64,000 nucleotides of DNA from Maylandia zebra. Its lineage: Eukaryota > Chordata > Actinopteri > Cichliformes > Cichlidae. The stretch spans positions 32,178,136 to 32,242,135 of the forward strand of contig NC_135175.1 in the NCBI RefSeq assembly GCF_041146795.1. The letters run 5' to 3'. The notes below the pieces were generated by a model. That model was not told where the DNA came from. It worked only from the letters and a program-made list of their open reading frames with translations, and did no database searches. A program made the position numbers and the translations under genes. Shown one piece after another: positions 48,683 to 59,730 of the stretch; the first letter of the stretch is position 1, and each line of letters begins with the position of its first letter.

Positions 48683-48960
48683 GATAAGATAAGATAAGAT
48701 AAGATAAGATAAGATAAGATAAGACTTTATTGATCCCACAACAGGGAAATTTTTGCGTCACCTCAGCTCAGGTACAGATATCAGAAGGAAATACAAAAAT
48801 ACAAATAAGTACAATCAAAGAAAAAAAGTAAGATAATACACTATATACAATGGTAGCATACACAGTATGTGATTATGGATATAGTTGGAAATATGGAAGA
48901 CATAAACTATATAGCTTGATATAGCTATTTTACCACTACTATTCCTATTTATAGACATGT
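48683..48960 (-). mobile_element. (GATAA)n plus LINE-type 3' tail
   Basis: A GATAA pentanucleotide array at 48683-48721 leads into GACTTTATTGATCCCACAAC and a moderately AT-rich body, the inverted 3' end of a non-LTR element. Confidence 0.7.
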
Positions 48961-49014
48961 ACACACACACATGTACACACTAAATATACATATGTATACA
49001 TATACAGACATGGA

Positions 49015-49406
49015 TGATCTGATATCCTCGTGTTGGTGTTGTTCCCAGATCATCATACTAAATGTTGTTCCAGGATCAACATTGCAAGTGACCAATCACA
49101 TTGTTGTGACGTTATTCTTTTGCGCGCCAAGCCATTCGTGCATTTATGAAATTCCAATGTTGCAAGGACAATATCAATTCTGCTTACTGTTTATTAAAGG
49201 GTTACGGTTAGGGTCAGGGTCCGTTGATCGGCGGACAGAGGCGGTTTCTCGCAGCTTTAGTACAGTTTTTTTTTTCACGCCGGTTTTTCCCGAAGTTGCA
49301 AAAGTATGACGTCACAACATTCTGATTGGTCACTTGCAATGTTGATCCTGGAACAACATTTAGTATGATGATCTGGGAACAACACCAACACGAGGATATC
49401 AGATCA
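49015..49406. mobile_element. foldback MITE, about 95-bp inverted repeats
   Basis: Terminal repeats start TGATCTGATATCCTCGTG and extend about 95 bp as near-exact complements to the right end CACGAGGATATCAGATCA. The middle (about 200 bp) has no coding frame. The flanking duplication is unclear. Confidence 0.92.
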
Positions 49407-50055
49407 ACCGGATTATGCTATAGGGTAATTGCTGCCTGACTGCACTTGTTCAGACATTTCGTCTGTGTAACTGTCCACAATGCAGATTAAGGTTTCTATT
49501 CGTAAATAGCACAAGAGATAAAGGAAAAGAACTTTATCACCACTTATTACCACTTACCTGCCTTTATCCCATGAAACAGGAGCCCTACTCTACTGCAGAG
49601 GAGCTCGCTGTGCCGGTGTCCAGTTTCCAGGTGTGACTGTGAGTAAGTGTGTTTCTGGAAAAAGACAAGAGCACAAGTGTATCTGCAAACAATATGACTT
49701 AAAAGTACATTTAAAAGGGATTTCTTTCCACCTACATTTTTTAGCACTATGCTTCAAAATAATCTCTGTTTATCTTCTACTGGGCCTTGCTGAACCCTGT
49801 CAGTTTGACACATCTCCCTTAAAGCCAGCCTTGTTCTGATTGGCTGCCTCTCACAAACAGAACGTCATACAACATCATAAAGAATCAAGAGTATAAAAGA
49901 AGTGTCTGAAATCCAGGTCTGAGTGAAGCCCCTCAGTTTGTCCTGTGTCAGAAACAAGCTGCTTACCTCACGTCTTTTTAAGTCCATCCTCGTCCTCTGA
50001 TTGGCCGTGGCTTACAAACAGCTTGCTTCTCTCCATCTCATCTAAACAGAACAGA

Positions 50056-50058
<3 letters not shown>

Positions 50059-50140
<82 letters not shown>
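50059..50140. repeat. (TG)n microsatellite
   Basis: About 82 bp of perfect TG. Confidence 0.97.
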
Positions 50141-50141
<1 letters not shown>

Positions 50142-50699
50142 CTGCCTGAAGTGGCCATATTAGGAAAATGGAGCATTTACAGCAGCCCTAACACTCATAC
50201 TTTGGATCACAGGGATCGCCTGTTCATACACTGAGATCATTATATGACTCTTTCATTTAACAAGAGCAGTAAATGTAAATCCTGTGTCGCCCCGATGCTC
50301 TGTTTCGAGACTGGAGCCCAGAATTAGAAGCAAACATTCAGGGGCTGCACTGTAGCTTCTCTGTGTGTGTGTTTGCCTCAGCAGGTGTCAAACGGTTGGA
50401 CGTTTTGGCATACATCACATAGCACATGGTACAGCACACCCACTAAAACAGCTCTGGACTTTGAAAACAAACCCCTCTGACATTTTGTGCCAGCAGAAGC
50501 AGAGAAATTGCTGCGAGGGTCTTGTGTGCCTGTGTGTGTGAGCCTGTGTGCATGTGTGATGTGTGTGTTTGTGTGTGTTTGCCAAATTACAACCAAACTC
50601 CACCCATTCAGAGGGTGTGTGTCTGACGGTGCTGTGGGAAGGGTGAAAAGTGTGCCTCCGTGTGTGAGTGTGTCTGTGTACAGCCTATTCTCTAGATAA

Positions 50700-50819
50700 C
50701 CTGTTGAGCCAGTCAAGCTAACGCTCAGTCTCTGGAGGCTCAGATCAGCTCGGTTCTTGCTTTGCCCTCTATCTCTTCCTCTTTCTGCTGGATTTCATCT
50801 GAACTGGAGCTGAGTCACT
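50700..50819 (+). other. candidate non-coding first exon of a plus-strand gene
   Basis: A pyrimidine-rich stretch ends in a strong donor (CACT|GTAAGT at 50820). It would splice to the acceptor TTTTCCCCAG before 52403, whose exon carries a signal-peptide start. The 5' end is arbitrary and there is no transcript evidence. Confidence 0.3.
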
Positions 50820-52601
50820 GTAAGTCACCGGGGTTGGTGTTTCCCTGCTTTCCCACTGATTCATCACCACTTCTCTGACAGGCTTCACCTCTTTACAAAG
50901 TTGACTTTTTGGACTAATGCTAAAATAAGGTTTACTGTTTACTGAAATTCCTGTAAGTACTTGTTGCTTTATTTTTCTATAATTTATTGCACATATATAG
51001 ACACTAGAACCACATCTGCCAAGTTTTTTTCACACATTAAGGACTGTGTGACAACTCTGAAGCCTAAGAGAAGCTAAACTCTGGAGCTTTCTGTGTCTGT
51101 GTGGGGAAAAAAACGATTTATGTAATTTAAGAGCAGCTTTGAAACAAGACTATAATAATATGTCCATTATCTTCATTCATAAAACTAATCAGCCAGCGCA
51201 AACTTACACCATAGCATCCTAGATGTGAGATAAGATATGAGACACTTTGTAGCTGGGTAATGATGACAGGTGAACTATTGTTAAATTGGTATTTGTCTCT
51301 TCTGTGCACACTTAATTTGAAATGATGCACTTTTGTCTATGTCCATGTTTTCTGTGTTTATATTGGTAAAAGGTTAAAAACATTTATTTTAGATGGTACT
51401 TCACGTCTTGATTGATTTAGTTCGTCGGTTTGTTTGTATGATTACTAAAAACAGTTGTGGCCAGATTTCCACACAAATGCCGACCAAATGTCTCAGCTTT
51501 GCTCAGCTTGTGAAACCATTTGCAGTTTTCTTTACCATTAAAAGATAAGGAAAAATTGAACTTAGCTTCTTATGTCAAATAAATATCAAATACATATCAA
51601 ACTGCAAAAAGAAAAACTGGGAGAGATGGCCTGTTGATCTAAAGAAGCAAGCCTGGATCCAGATGCCTCGCTGGATACATGTGCTCACAATGTGCATGGC
51701 GTCGTTTTGGAGGGAGTTGCAATCTGCACTCTTTGATGAGCTCCAACTGTTTAGAAATTAACTCTCATTACTGAGCCACTTCACTGCTTCTGCAGTGACT
51801 CTGTGTCTACAAATGCAATGAATCACCTCATCTGGTTCACAGTGAAGTAAATGGGTAGTGGGTTTTATGGTAGGTTATGGACTCCTCTCTTTATTTGTCT
51901 GGTAGGCTTCTTTTTTGTAATATGAGAATGCCCAAACAAAACAAATTTAGAGTTCAAAGAGTAATAGAAACCACACTGGCACTGGTACAAACCTGCCAAT
52001 GCCCCATTAGATCCCCACCAAAACACAACTGGTTATTGCTTTGCCCATCTTACTCGTCTAAACCAGCTTTCACAAGGCTGAGTTTAACTTAAGGTATAGT
52101 CACAGCCCGTTTAGTTTAAAGGGGGATTATTAATGTGGAAAAAGCTCTGAACTTTTTTGAAACAGCACATTTCACTGCTTGTTTATGTCCCATTTCTTGT
52201 AGATGAGCTACTGTGTGGAATTAATTTGTGAAGAAATGTGCTGAATAAATAAATTGTCCTTATCTTTTCTTATGAAAACATCAAACCTGATGAATTTCTT
52301 CCCTAAAAACATGTTCTGTCACGTTTTCCACTCTGTATCTTTTTGTTTCCATGTTATCATGAATGCTTCTCTAATTATGCCTTTTCTCCTGCTTTTCCCC
52401 AGTATTTGTGTTACACCAAACCACCCAGAGAGATTCAAGGAAAAAACTGCTGAAAGGAAAAAAAGAAGAGTGGCAAAATTTGGCTGGAATCACTCAGTGG
52501 AAGGATTTTGGACTGAAGGCCTGAATACTTTTCTCTGTGCCATCACACTGTATGTGTGTGTGTCTGCTTGCGTTTTAAATGCGCATAGCTGAAAGGAAAT
52601 C

Positions 52602-52671
52602 ATGTCAGCGATATACACCTGGGCTTGTTTCCTCCTCTGGATCAGCTTCACCACACAGGACAAAACCCCAG
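52602..52671 (+). CDS. candidate first coding exon: signal peptide of an unidentified secreted or membrane protein
   Basis: ATG at 52602, with an in-frame TGA four codons upstream, opens MSAIYTWACFLLWISFTTQ and then DKTP. It ends in phase 1 at a consensus donor (CAG|GTAAGA). A signal peptide exon ending in phase 1 is typical of immunoglobulin, FN3 and other type I membrane or secreted proteins. The candidate exon probably begins at 52403 after TTTTCCCCAG and has several upstream ATGs in its leader. No following exon is recognised in the remaining 11 kb, so the family is unknown. Confidence 0.5.
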
Positions 52672-55390
52672 GTAAGACACAAACGCCTCTTTGTCTGTTT
52701 CATTTAATCTGATCCACTCACACGGATTAAAGGACTGAAGGGTTTCTTTGCAGCACCTGATACACAGATCCAGTTTGTTAAGAAGAAACAGAATGAATGA
52801 ATGAATGAATGAATGAATGCATCTTAAAACTGCATGTTGCAAAATTTTTCTTCTTGGAAAAGGAAACTCTTGGATTAGTCAGGCAGCAGATTCAAGTTTT
52901 TTCCTCTCAGTTAAATTGTGACATCAGAGAACGGAAAAAATCCGGCCACAGCAAGTGAAAGAGCAGCTGAACCTACAGGGGAAACAGTTTGAACAGCTCA
53001 CAGCAACGTTGCTAACTTCTGAGATCACTTTTGATCTGTGACTTCGCTGCTGACATCTGCAAGGTTTTAATCTGGTCTGAAGAGACTAACTTGGAAAGGA
53101 AACAGAAAATGACGCAGCTGAGATTTTAACAGCTAGCTGCGTTTCTAAGAGAAGTATTTTCTCTTCCCCAAACTGAACTTTACAAAAAGGTCAAGTTGAT
53201 TTGTCTTCCTCTTTGGAGGAAGGCAGGAAGTCTAACTGACAGTGAGCAAAATTTGGTTTGTTAGCTGGCTGGTATCAGTGGTCTGCTGGGATTGGCTGTT
53301 ACTAGCTGAAGGACCTCGTAAACATCGTCCGAGCTGTCTATATCAAAGTGCTGAGGATGTGGATGCTTTTCCCGTGATTTAAAAATATTGTGTATTGCCT
53401 CAGAGCTCAAAGTGCGATGGCCATGAAACTGGTTCTCATATAGAGCTTTTCTATTCTGTTTTTACACCCAACTGAAAATCAGACTATCTGATCAGAAATT
53501 AATTGTAGAAAGTTGATGGAGAAAACATTGAGTCGACAGCCCTCCTGTGACTTCATACAGGGGACATAAGAGGAAGGTTCCACTATGTAAGGCTTCACAA
53601 ATTTGAATAACTGCTTTGAAAAGTGCTTAAAGTAATATTTGCAGTCCTTATCTTTTTAAGCATCCAAAAGAAAAAAAAATACTTCTGCAGAATCATATCA
53701 CCACAAACATTTCAGAGGGAGAGGTTGGGACCTGTGGCACACCCCTCACCAAACATCACAACTTTGTCTGTACTTGTAGTTTACTTGACTTATACGTTTC
53801 ATTGATCTGACAGTTTTAGTTTCTAGTTTTCAGTTCTGGATTGTGTAATTCCACGTGGAAACGTGGAACAGGCAGTTTCCTGCCTCCCTCGCTGAACTGC
53901 CACGCTGACTGGGTAAGCAGGCAGCGAGGCTTTAGAGAGCCACATGTAACTGAAGCCAAAAGCTATTGGCCTTAACTGAGATATGATGATTTGTTATTTA
54001 AAAGAAAAATACAGACAACACATTAGATGAGCTCTTCTATCTAAAAACTAAGAATATGAATAGTGTGAAATGGACTTTTAAGGCTTGACTCATCAGATTT
54101 TAGAAGCAAGTTCAAGGTGGAGGGGAAGTCGGGCTAACTGTACTGCTAATATTTGTAATCCCATTTAATGTTTTAATCTGCTCACCTATCAGTTAACGTG
54201 CGTAATTATATTAGGCTGAGTGTTTATTTCATTCAGTAAATGCATGTATGAAGTCCATTTTCACCCTTTGAAGATAACATAGAGAGAACATATTTGCTTC
54301 ACTGCAAACATTTCAGCAAGGGCACAAAATGTCATTTCACTGTGTGACAGGAGCCGGCTTTGATATCACTGAGCATTCATGCAGGTCAGCTGCCTGCTAC
54401 ATTGCACAGGTGCGAGTCAGCAGTCTGAATCAGTACGCTGCTGCTGCTGCTGCTCCCGAAGTGGAAATTTACAAGAAAAGGAAGAAGGAGCCAAAAGAGC
54501 GGCAGCATGAGCCAGCAGATTCCATCATAATACTGCCCGAGGTGGAGAGGGTGATGAAAGAAACACTCAAGTGATAAAGCAACGATTAATCCCTCCAGTT
54601 ATTTGAATGTTGCAGTGGCAGTAACTGTCGCACAATTTTGCAAACACACGGATTTGAATTTGAGAAAAATCCCCCAAATAAACAAACAATCTCCTGGCAC
54701 AGTCCAGTGATCTGATTCCAGGTTTGGCTCAGACCTGTCCCAACAGTCGCCCTGACTGAACCTGGAGGGTAAAAGCCATCTCTGAGCAGGATAATTAGGC
54801 AATCTGTACTACGCTTGAGCACCCACCCTCTTTCAACTTCCCCAACTTTAATCCTGTCATCCACGTGGGATTTTTTTACAAAGTGTGTACTGAATCCTAC
54901 TGATGCAGTTCTTCCAGACAAGTTTTCCAATGAAGTTTTTAGTTGCACTCCACAGACTGTATATAAAAGATGGACAGAGGCATCCATTGGTTTGTGGTCT
55001 ACACATTTGAAATAGTGCAATCTGCAGATTTAGACCACAGAGCTGAGTGAAAGGGTGTTGGCTAATGGTAGCAAACTTGTTTAGCGAGCTGCTAACTATA
55101 CAGGTCCAGCTCACTGACTCCAGAAAGTTGAAACGAAGCCTAGCAGGCAGTCAAAGTGGCCACACCCCTTACCTTAAGTCTTATTAAAATTCATACAAAT
55201 GAGCTGTGTTAGCATTGATCCCCCAGACAACAAAATAAATAAAAAGTTGACTAAAATACCAATTTGAATTCAGAGACTATTGTTTATACTGGACAGTTTC
55301 TGTCAAAATGAAATGCACATGTACATGTGGACACAGCCTCAGTTTTCCTCTAACTATTTGAAACACTTTTACTGGCAAGATCAAGTTGTT
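52672..55390 (+). other. possible first intron of the plus-strand gene
   Basis: An (AATG)n array at 52790-52819 and one isolated open frame at 54329-54574. No exon fits phase 1 from the signal-peptide exon. Otherwise nothing recognised. Confidence 0.35.
54329..54574 (+). other. isolated open frame with lysine/glutamate-rich end
   Basis: After an AG at 54407-54410, one frame runs VRVSSLNQYAAAAAAPEV and then KKRKKEPKERQHEP before ending VMKETLK and a stop. The charge pattern is suggestive of a real C-terminus, but the phase does not fit the exon at 52602 (that phase gives a Cys run and a stop). I recognise no family. Confidence 0.2.
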
Positions 55391-55875
55391 AGCATGTTAC
55401 ACCCCGGCCTAGGCACCGGGGTGCAACGTAGAAAAACAGAAATAAGGAAAATAAAACCATGAAGGCTCTCCACCAAAATCCCAAAACGAAAATATCCCAT
55501 AACGAAAGCATTGACAAACCCATTCACAACTATTTACAACAAACTATTTATTTACAACACGGGTGGGTGGTGGGGGGGGGGGGGGGGGGGAGATCGCGAC
55601 CATGACATACAGAAACACAGGGCTTAAATACATAGAAGGAGCAATCAGGGAATGGACCACAGGAGGGAAACACAGCTGGGGCAAATTAGACCTGACGAGA
55701 CAAGGAAAAGTAAACTGAACACACTAAGATAACACAGACTTTCAAAGTAAAACAGGAAATACATGACAGTCACGCAAAAAACAAAACACTGACAACACCG
55801 AAACGTAACATTTCCCCCCACCCAAAAATCAAACATGTAACCCCAAGTGAAAAGTTTGATCCAGACAGACGAAGC

Positions 55876-56100
55876 CGATGAAGGCTGGAGCGGTCCCTCG
55901 GACCCTCCAGCGAAGGCGGATGAAGGCTGGAGCGGTCCCTCGGACCCTCCAGCAGAGACGGACGGCTGAAGCGAAGGCAGACGAAGCTGATGAAGGCTGG
56001 AGCGGTCCCTCGGACCCTCCAGCGAAGGCGGATGAAGGCCGGAGCGGTCCCTCGGACCCTCCAGCGACGACAAAGGCTGGGGCGGTCCCACGGACCCCCC
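55876..56100. repeat. about 42-bp minisatellite inside the ERV
   Basis: Four to five units, each with GGAGCGGTCCCTCGGACCCT flanked by near-complementary CTGG/CCAG ends, so each unit can form a hairpin. It occupies the leader position after the primer-binding site. It creates a 172-codon open frame on the minus strand that is not a known gene. Confidence 0.85.
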
Positions 56101-56110
56101 AGCAAAGGCA

Positions 56111-56128
56111 ATCCCGGACGAGCCCCCA
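56111..56128 (-). other. retroviral primer-binding site, proline tRNA type
   Basis: Read on the minus strand, 18 nt match the proline-tRNA primer-binding site used by murine-leukaemia-type viruses, with a 2-nt spacer from the LTR end. Confidence 0.85.
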
Positions 56129-57059
56129 TATGTTACACCCCGGCCTAGGCAACCGGGGTGCAACGTAGAAAAACAGAAATAAGGAAAATAAAACCACGAA
56201 GGCTCTCCACCAAAATCCCAAAACGAAAATATCCCATAACGAAAGCATTGACAAACCCATTCACAACTATTTACAACAAACTATTTATTTACAACACGGG
56301 TGCGGGGGGGGATCACGACCATGACATACTGAAACACAAGGCTTAAATACATAGAAGGAGCAATCAGGGAATGGACCACAGGAGGGAAACACAGCTGGGG
56401 CAAATTAGACCTGACGAGAAAAGTAAAAGTAAACTGAACACACTAAGATAACACAGACTTTCAAAGTAAAACAGGAAATACATGACAGTCACGCAAAAAA
56501 CAAAACACTGACAACACCGAAATGTAACAAGCATTTATAGTAAGGTGTTTCTTTTCTATATTTGTGTTTCCTTGTGTTTATAGATACTCATTCTTGGAAG
56601 ACCTTTAGTGTGTTTTTTGGACATTGATATTTTTGTGAATTATTCACCTTAATGGCTTTGCATGACCACAGTCTCTTTAAAAGATATGGTTTTAAGAGGT
56701 TTAGGATCTGATCTCTCTGCCTGTGGCGTGCCGCAGTACTTCCTTGTTTGGTACACCTAGTTTTCAAACCCTTGTTTTCTCTATCTGGACATGAATGCAG
56801 ATGTGGAGCAGTGGTATGATCGTCATATCTCACCCAAGTAAACAAGCAGCAATCATGCTTTGAGCATACTCTTGGGTACTCTTGGGTATTTTAAATTCAG
56901 GGAATTTAAAATAGAAAGTAGCTCGTCCACAGAAGGACTGGTAGCTCCCCTTACGATAAGGGTTCAGATCGCGCGAACAGGTGTGAAATGTGTGTGTTTA
57001 GTTAGTTTGTTTGCTTGTTTTAATCAATTTTAAATCATGCTTTTTATTTGTTTTTGTTT

Positions 57060-57145
57060 CTAATGTCTCTGTAAAGCACTTTGAATCACCTTGTTGTTGA
57101 ATTGTGCTATACAAATAAATTTGCCTTGCCTTGCCTTGCCTTACA
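57060..57145 (+). mobile_element. SINE/LINE 3' tail with (TTGCC)n
   Basis: CTGTAAAGCACTTTGAATCA, then TGTGCTATACAAATAAATT and a (TTGCC)n array, a common teleost retroposon end. Confidence 0.65.
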
Positions 57146-57561
57146 GCAATGGAGTACTAAAAATGAAAGTAGACTGGAGGTGCTTTTCTCAGAAATTAGG
57201 AAGGTGGAGTTCTGATCAAAGCTTTACAAACAGTTGGTGTTTCCAGAGGAGGAAATAAATTCAGAGGTTGTTATGTTTGTACAATAGGCGCAAGTAGTTG
57301 GCATTTGTCATATGTCAGTAATACAACTGTAGAAGTCCTCATTCCTGCAGACTTAAGGGAGAGTTGATGGGAATCTGTGGATACACTCATTTGCTTTTCT
57401 TTTTTGTGTAATAAAAGCAAAGATATCTTTATAAATTGTAATTGTCAGATAAGGCCCACAACATAGTTCAAACACAGATAAAATGTTATCTCATTCTTTT
57501 CTCCCTTGAAAGGTCTGACGTGTAAGGAAATACAATTGTATTTAAAGAACCTCTTAATCTT

Positions 57562-57990
57562 AAACAAAGGAGCTTGCAAAGAAAAGCGTCTGGACTTCTT
57601 TAAGTTACTTGAAGACGTTCCACCTCTCATCCGAGAAGCTTCTTCAGTTCTAAGGTCAAATGGTGGAGAGTCCCAGATTTAAACCTAGTGGGGGTGACCC
57701 CCCACAGAGGGACAAAAGGACCCCCTGATGATCCTCTAATCACCTGAGCCAAGGTGTGAAACTGGGTGTGGGTCCCAATCAGCCAGGGTTTCGGGTGAGC
57801 GCACTGTAAAACCTGGCCCCACCTCTTATCATGTGATTTCCTGAGGTCAGATGGCCCAGGATGTGAGTGGGCGTTAAGGTGTCTGGGGAGGGATCTCAAA
57901 ACTGGATTATAGATGGCAGACAGCTGGTGTTGGTTTCTTTGCAAGCTCCTTTGACTACGATGACCTGGATGACTGAGAACCTTCACAGAC
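57562..57990 (+). repeat. foldback repeat, copy C, with exact 14-bp flanking duplication
   Basis: The longest copy. Inverted arms (AAAGGAGCTTGCAAAGAAA near the left, its complement near the right) and a right end finishing GACTGAGAACCTTCACAGAC. Flanks AACCTCTTAATCTT at 57548-57561 and 57991-58004 are identical. Confidence 0.9.
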
Positions 57991-58379
57991 AACCTCTTAA
58001 TCTTCTTACAGAGACTGTGATACAGTATCTCAGGAAAAAATCACGGCCTTATTTAGGAGGGTTAAGTTAATCCTATAATGCCCTTAGTGTCATATTTGAT
58101 ACCTGAGTTTCTGAGACCTCGATCCATGTTTGCCATAATTTCAAAATGTTATGGACAAAACTTTCTTTTTGTCTAAAATTAACATTGTTGTTATCAAAAA
58201 GTTGCAAAAAACGCCCAGTGTAAGAAATGTGATACAAAAATATATAATAAATCTATAAGAAACAAAACGTGATATAGCAACAAAATATTTGGTGGATTTT
58301 GTTATAAGGGTTAATAAACATCTCAGTTCAAAAAAAATCAGAATTTTCTGGGTATTTTTTAATAGTTTGGGTCTTTGAG

Positions 58380-59730
58380 GGTTAAGAAAGGCTGCGGGTC
58401 CTGATGCCATTTGTGGGCACACTCTGAACTCTGCTGATCATCTTAGTTTTTCAGTGGTATCTTGATAGTGGACAATTCCCCACAATCTGGAAGACATCCA
58501 CTAACATACCTACTCCGAAAACAAAACAACTCAAATAAAGGCTGATCTCAGGCCAGACCAGTTCATTGCAATTTGTTTATCAGCCAAGTACAAGTACAAC
58601 CTCTTTATATTAAACAGAGTCTATGAGCAGCTCAGAAAACACAGTCCTGACTCAGGACTTCTGTTTGTTGATTTCTCTTCTGCTTTCAGTAGGATTCAGC
58701 CTCATCATCTGATGGAGAGCATTCCCTTTTAAACTTTCAGATCAGCACCTGATGCTGATTTTAAACTTTCTCACCGCAACAGCCCAACAGGTCCCAGCAA
58801 ATGTCCAGTAGGATTGCGTCAAGCTCCAGTTTGCCTCACAGCTATGTTCTGTCACGCCTTCTACTTATTATGCACACCAACAGCTGACGTCTTACGGGAA
58901 AAGTTTCCTGATGACGCTGTCCTTCTGTCCTCTCGCATTTGCTTCAAGGTTCTGGTCCTGTTTTACCTGAATTTGTGAAGCGGTGCAATGACAGCTATGT
59001 GAACTTAAATCTGAAGGAAATGATTATTGACTTCTGACTCTGTAACATTGAGTATAACGCCGATGCAGTTCATGACATGGATGCCCAGATAGCACAGTCT
59101 TATAAATATCTCAGGCTCAGTCTTTGACCATCAACTAAAGTTCGATGTGAACACAAAGTCCATCGTGAAACAGGGTCAACAGAGAACATATTTGTAAAGG
59201 AGGCTGGACTCTGTTAATGTTATAAGAACATTTTATGTAACTTCTATTGTTCATTAATTAAAAGGCTGTAAGAATTTTCTTTTATCTGCTGTTTCAGTGT
59301 TTTTATTTTTTAAGGACAGAAACCCCCTCTGCAGCATTATTAATACCTCCTCCAAAATCACATCGTCAGGCAACATGTTTTGTCATCTGAGTTCAGGAAG
59401 TTGCTCTCAGGTTGCTGTTACCTTTGTTTGTTCTACATTCCAGTGCAGAACAAACAGATACTTAAAATCCTCCATTCTCTCAGCTGTTAGCTCACTTAAC
59501 GCTGACAGGATACATTTAGATCAATCTTTCTGTGGATGTTTAATTTTATGGTTTACTCTTTCTTTTAATGTATTTATTTATTGGTTTATTTATTGACCTT
59601 ATAGTTGTTTGTCTTGACATGGAACAGTGTTTGTGATTGGTGGTTGTGTGAGAGTAGGTCATGTGGGTAAGCTGCAAACAAATTGCCCTTATTTGGGCAT
59701 TAATAAAGTTTATCTGAATCTGAGATAAAC
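58380..59730 (+). mobile_element. LINE fragment, Rex1/L2-CR1-like reverse transcriptase
   Basis: A broken reverse-transcriptase reading: KAAGPDAICGHTLNSADHL near 58388 (compare KSPGPDGI), then LLFVDFSSAFSRIQP near 58660, the catalytic-region neighbourhood, and TKSIVKQGQQRT near 59155. Frames change between these blocks, so it is inactive. The 3' end finishes GGGCATTAATAAAGTTTATC. Confidence 0.8.

Larger units (their letters stand above)
55395..56529 (-). mobile_element. internally deleted endogenous retrovirus (ERV1/gamma-like), LTR-leader-LTR
   Basis: Two direct repeats, 55395-55810 (416 bp) and 56131-56529 (399 bp), begin TGTTAC and end GTAACA and are flanked by a 4-bp duplication AGCA (55391-55394 and 56530-56533). 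In minus-strand orientation the 56131-56529 copy is the 5' LTR. Two bases after it, at 56128-56111, lies an 18-nt primer-binding site matching proline tRNA (TGGGGGCTCG...), as in gammaretroviruses. A G-rich polypurine tract (55811-55823) abuts the 3' LTR. The LTRs carry a TATA-like TATTTAAG and AATAAA. There are roughly six substitutions between LTRs, much of the length difference being a G-run, so the insertion is fairly young. The 320-bp interior has no gag, pol or env and is dominated by a minisatellite. Confidence 0.9.

Noticed and set aside
55645..56260. 172-codon and overlapping minus-strand open frames
   Set aside because: They span the LTR and the tandem minisatellite. Several frames are open because the repeat unit lacks stops; no viral domain is present.
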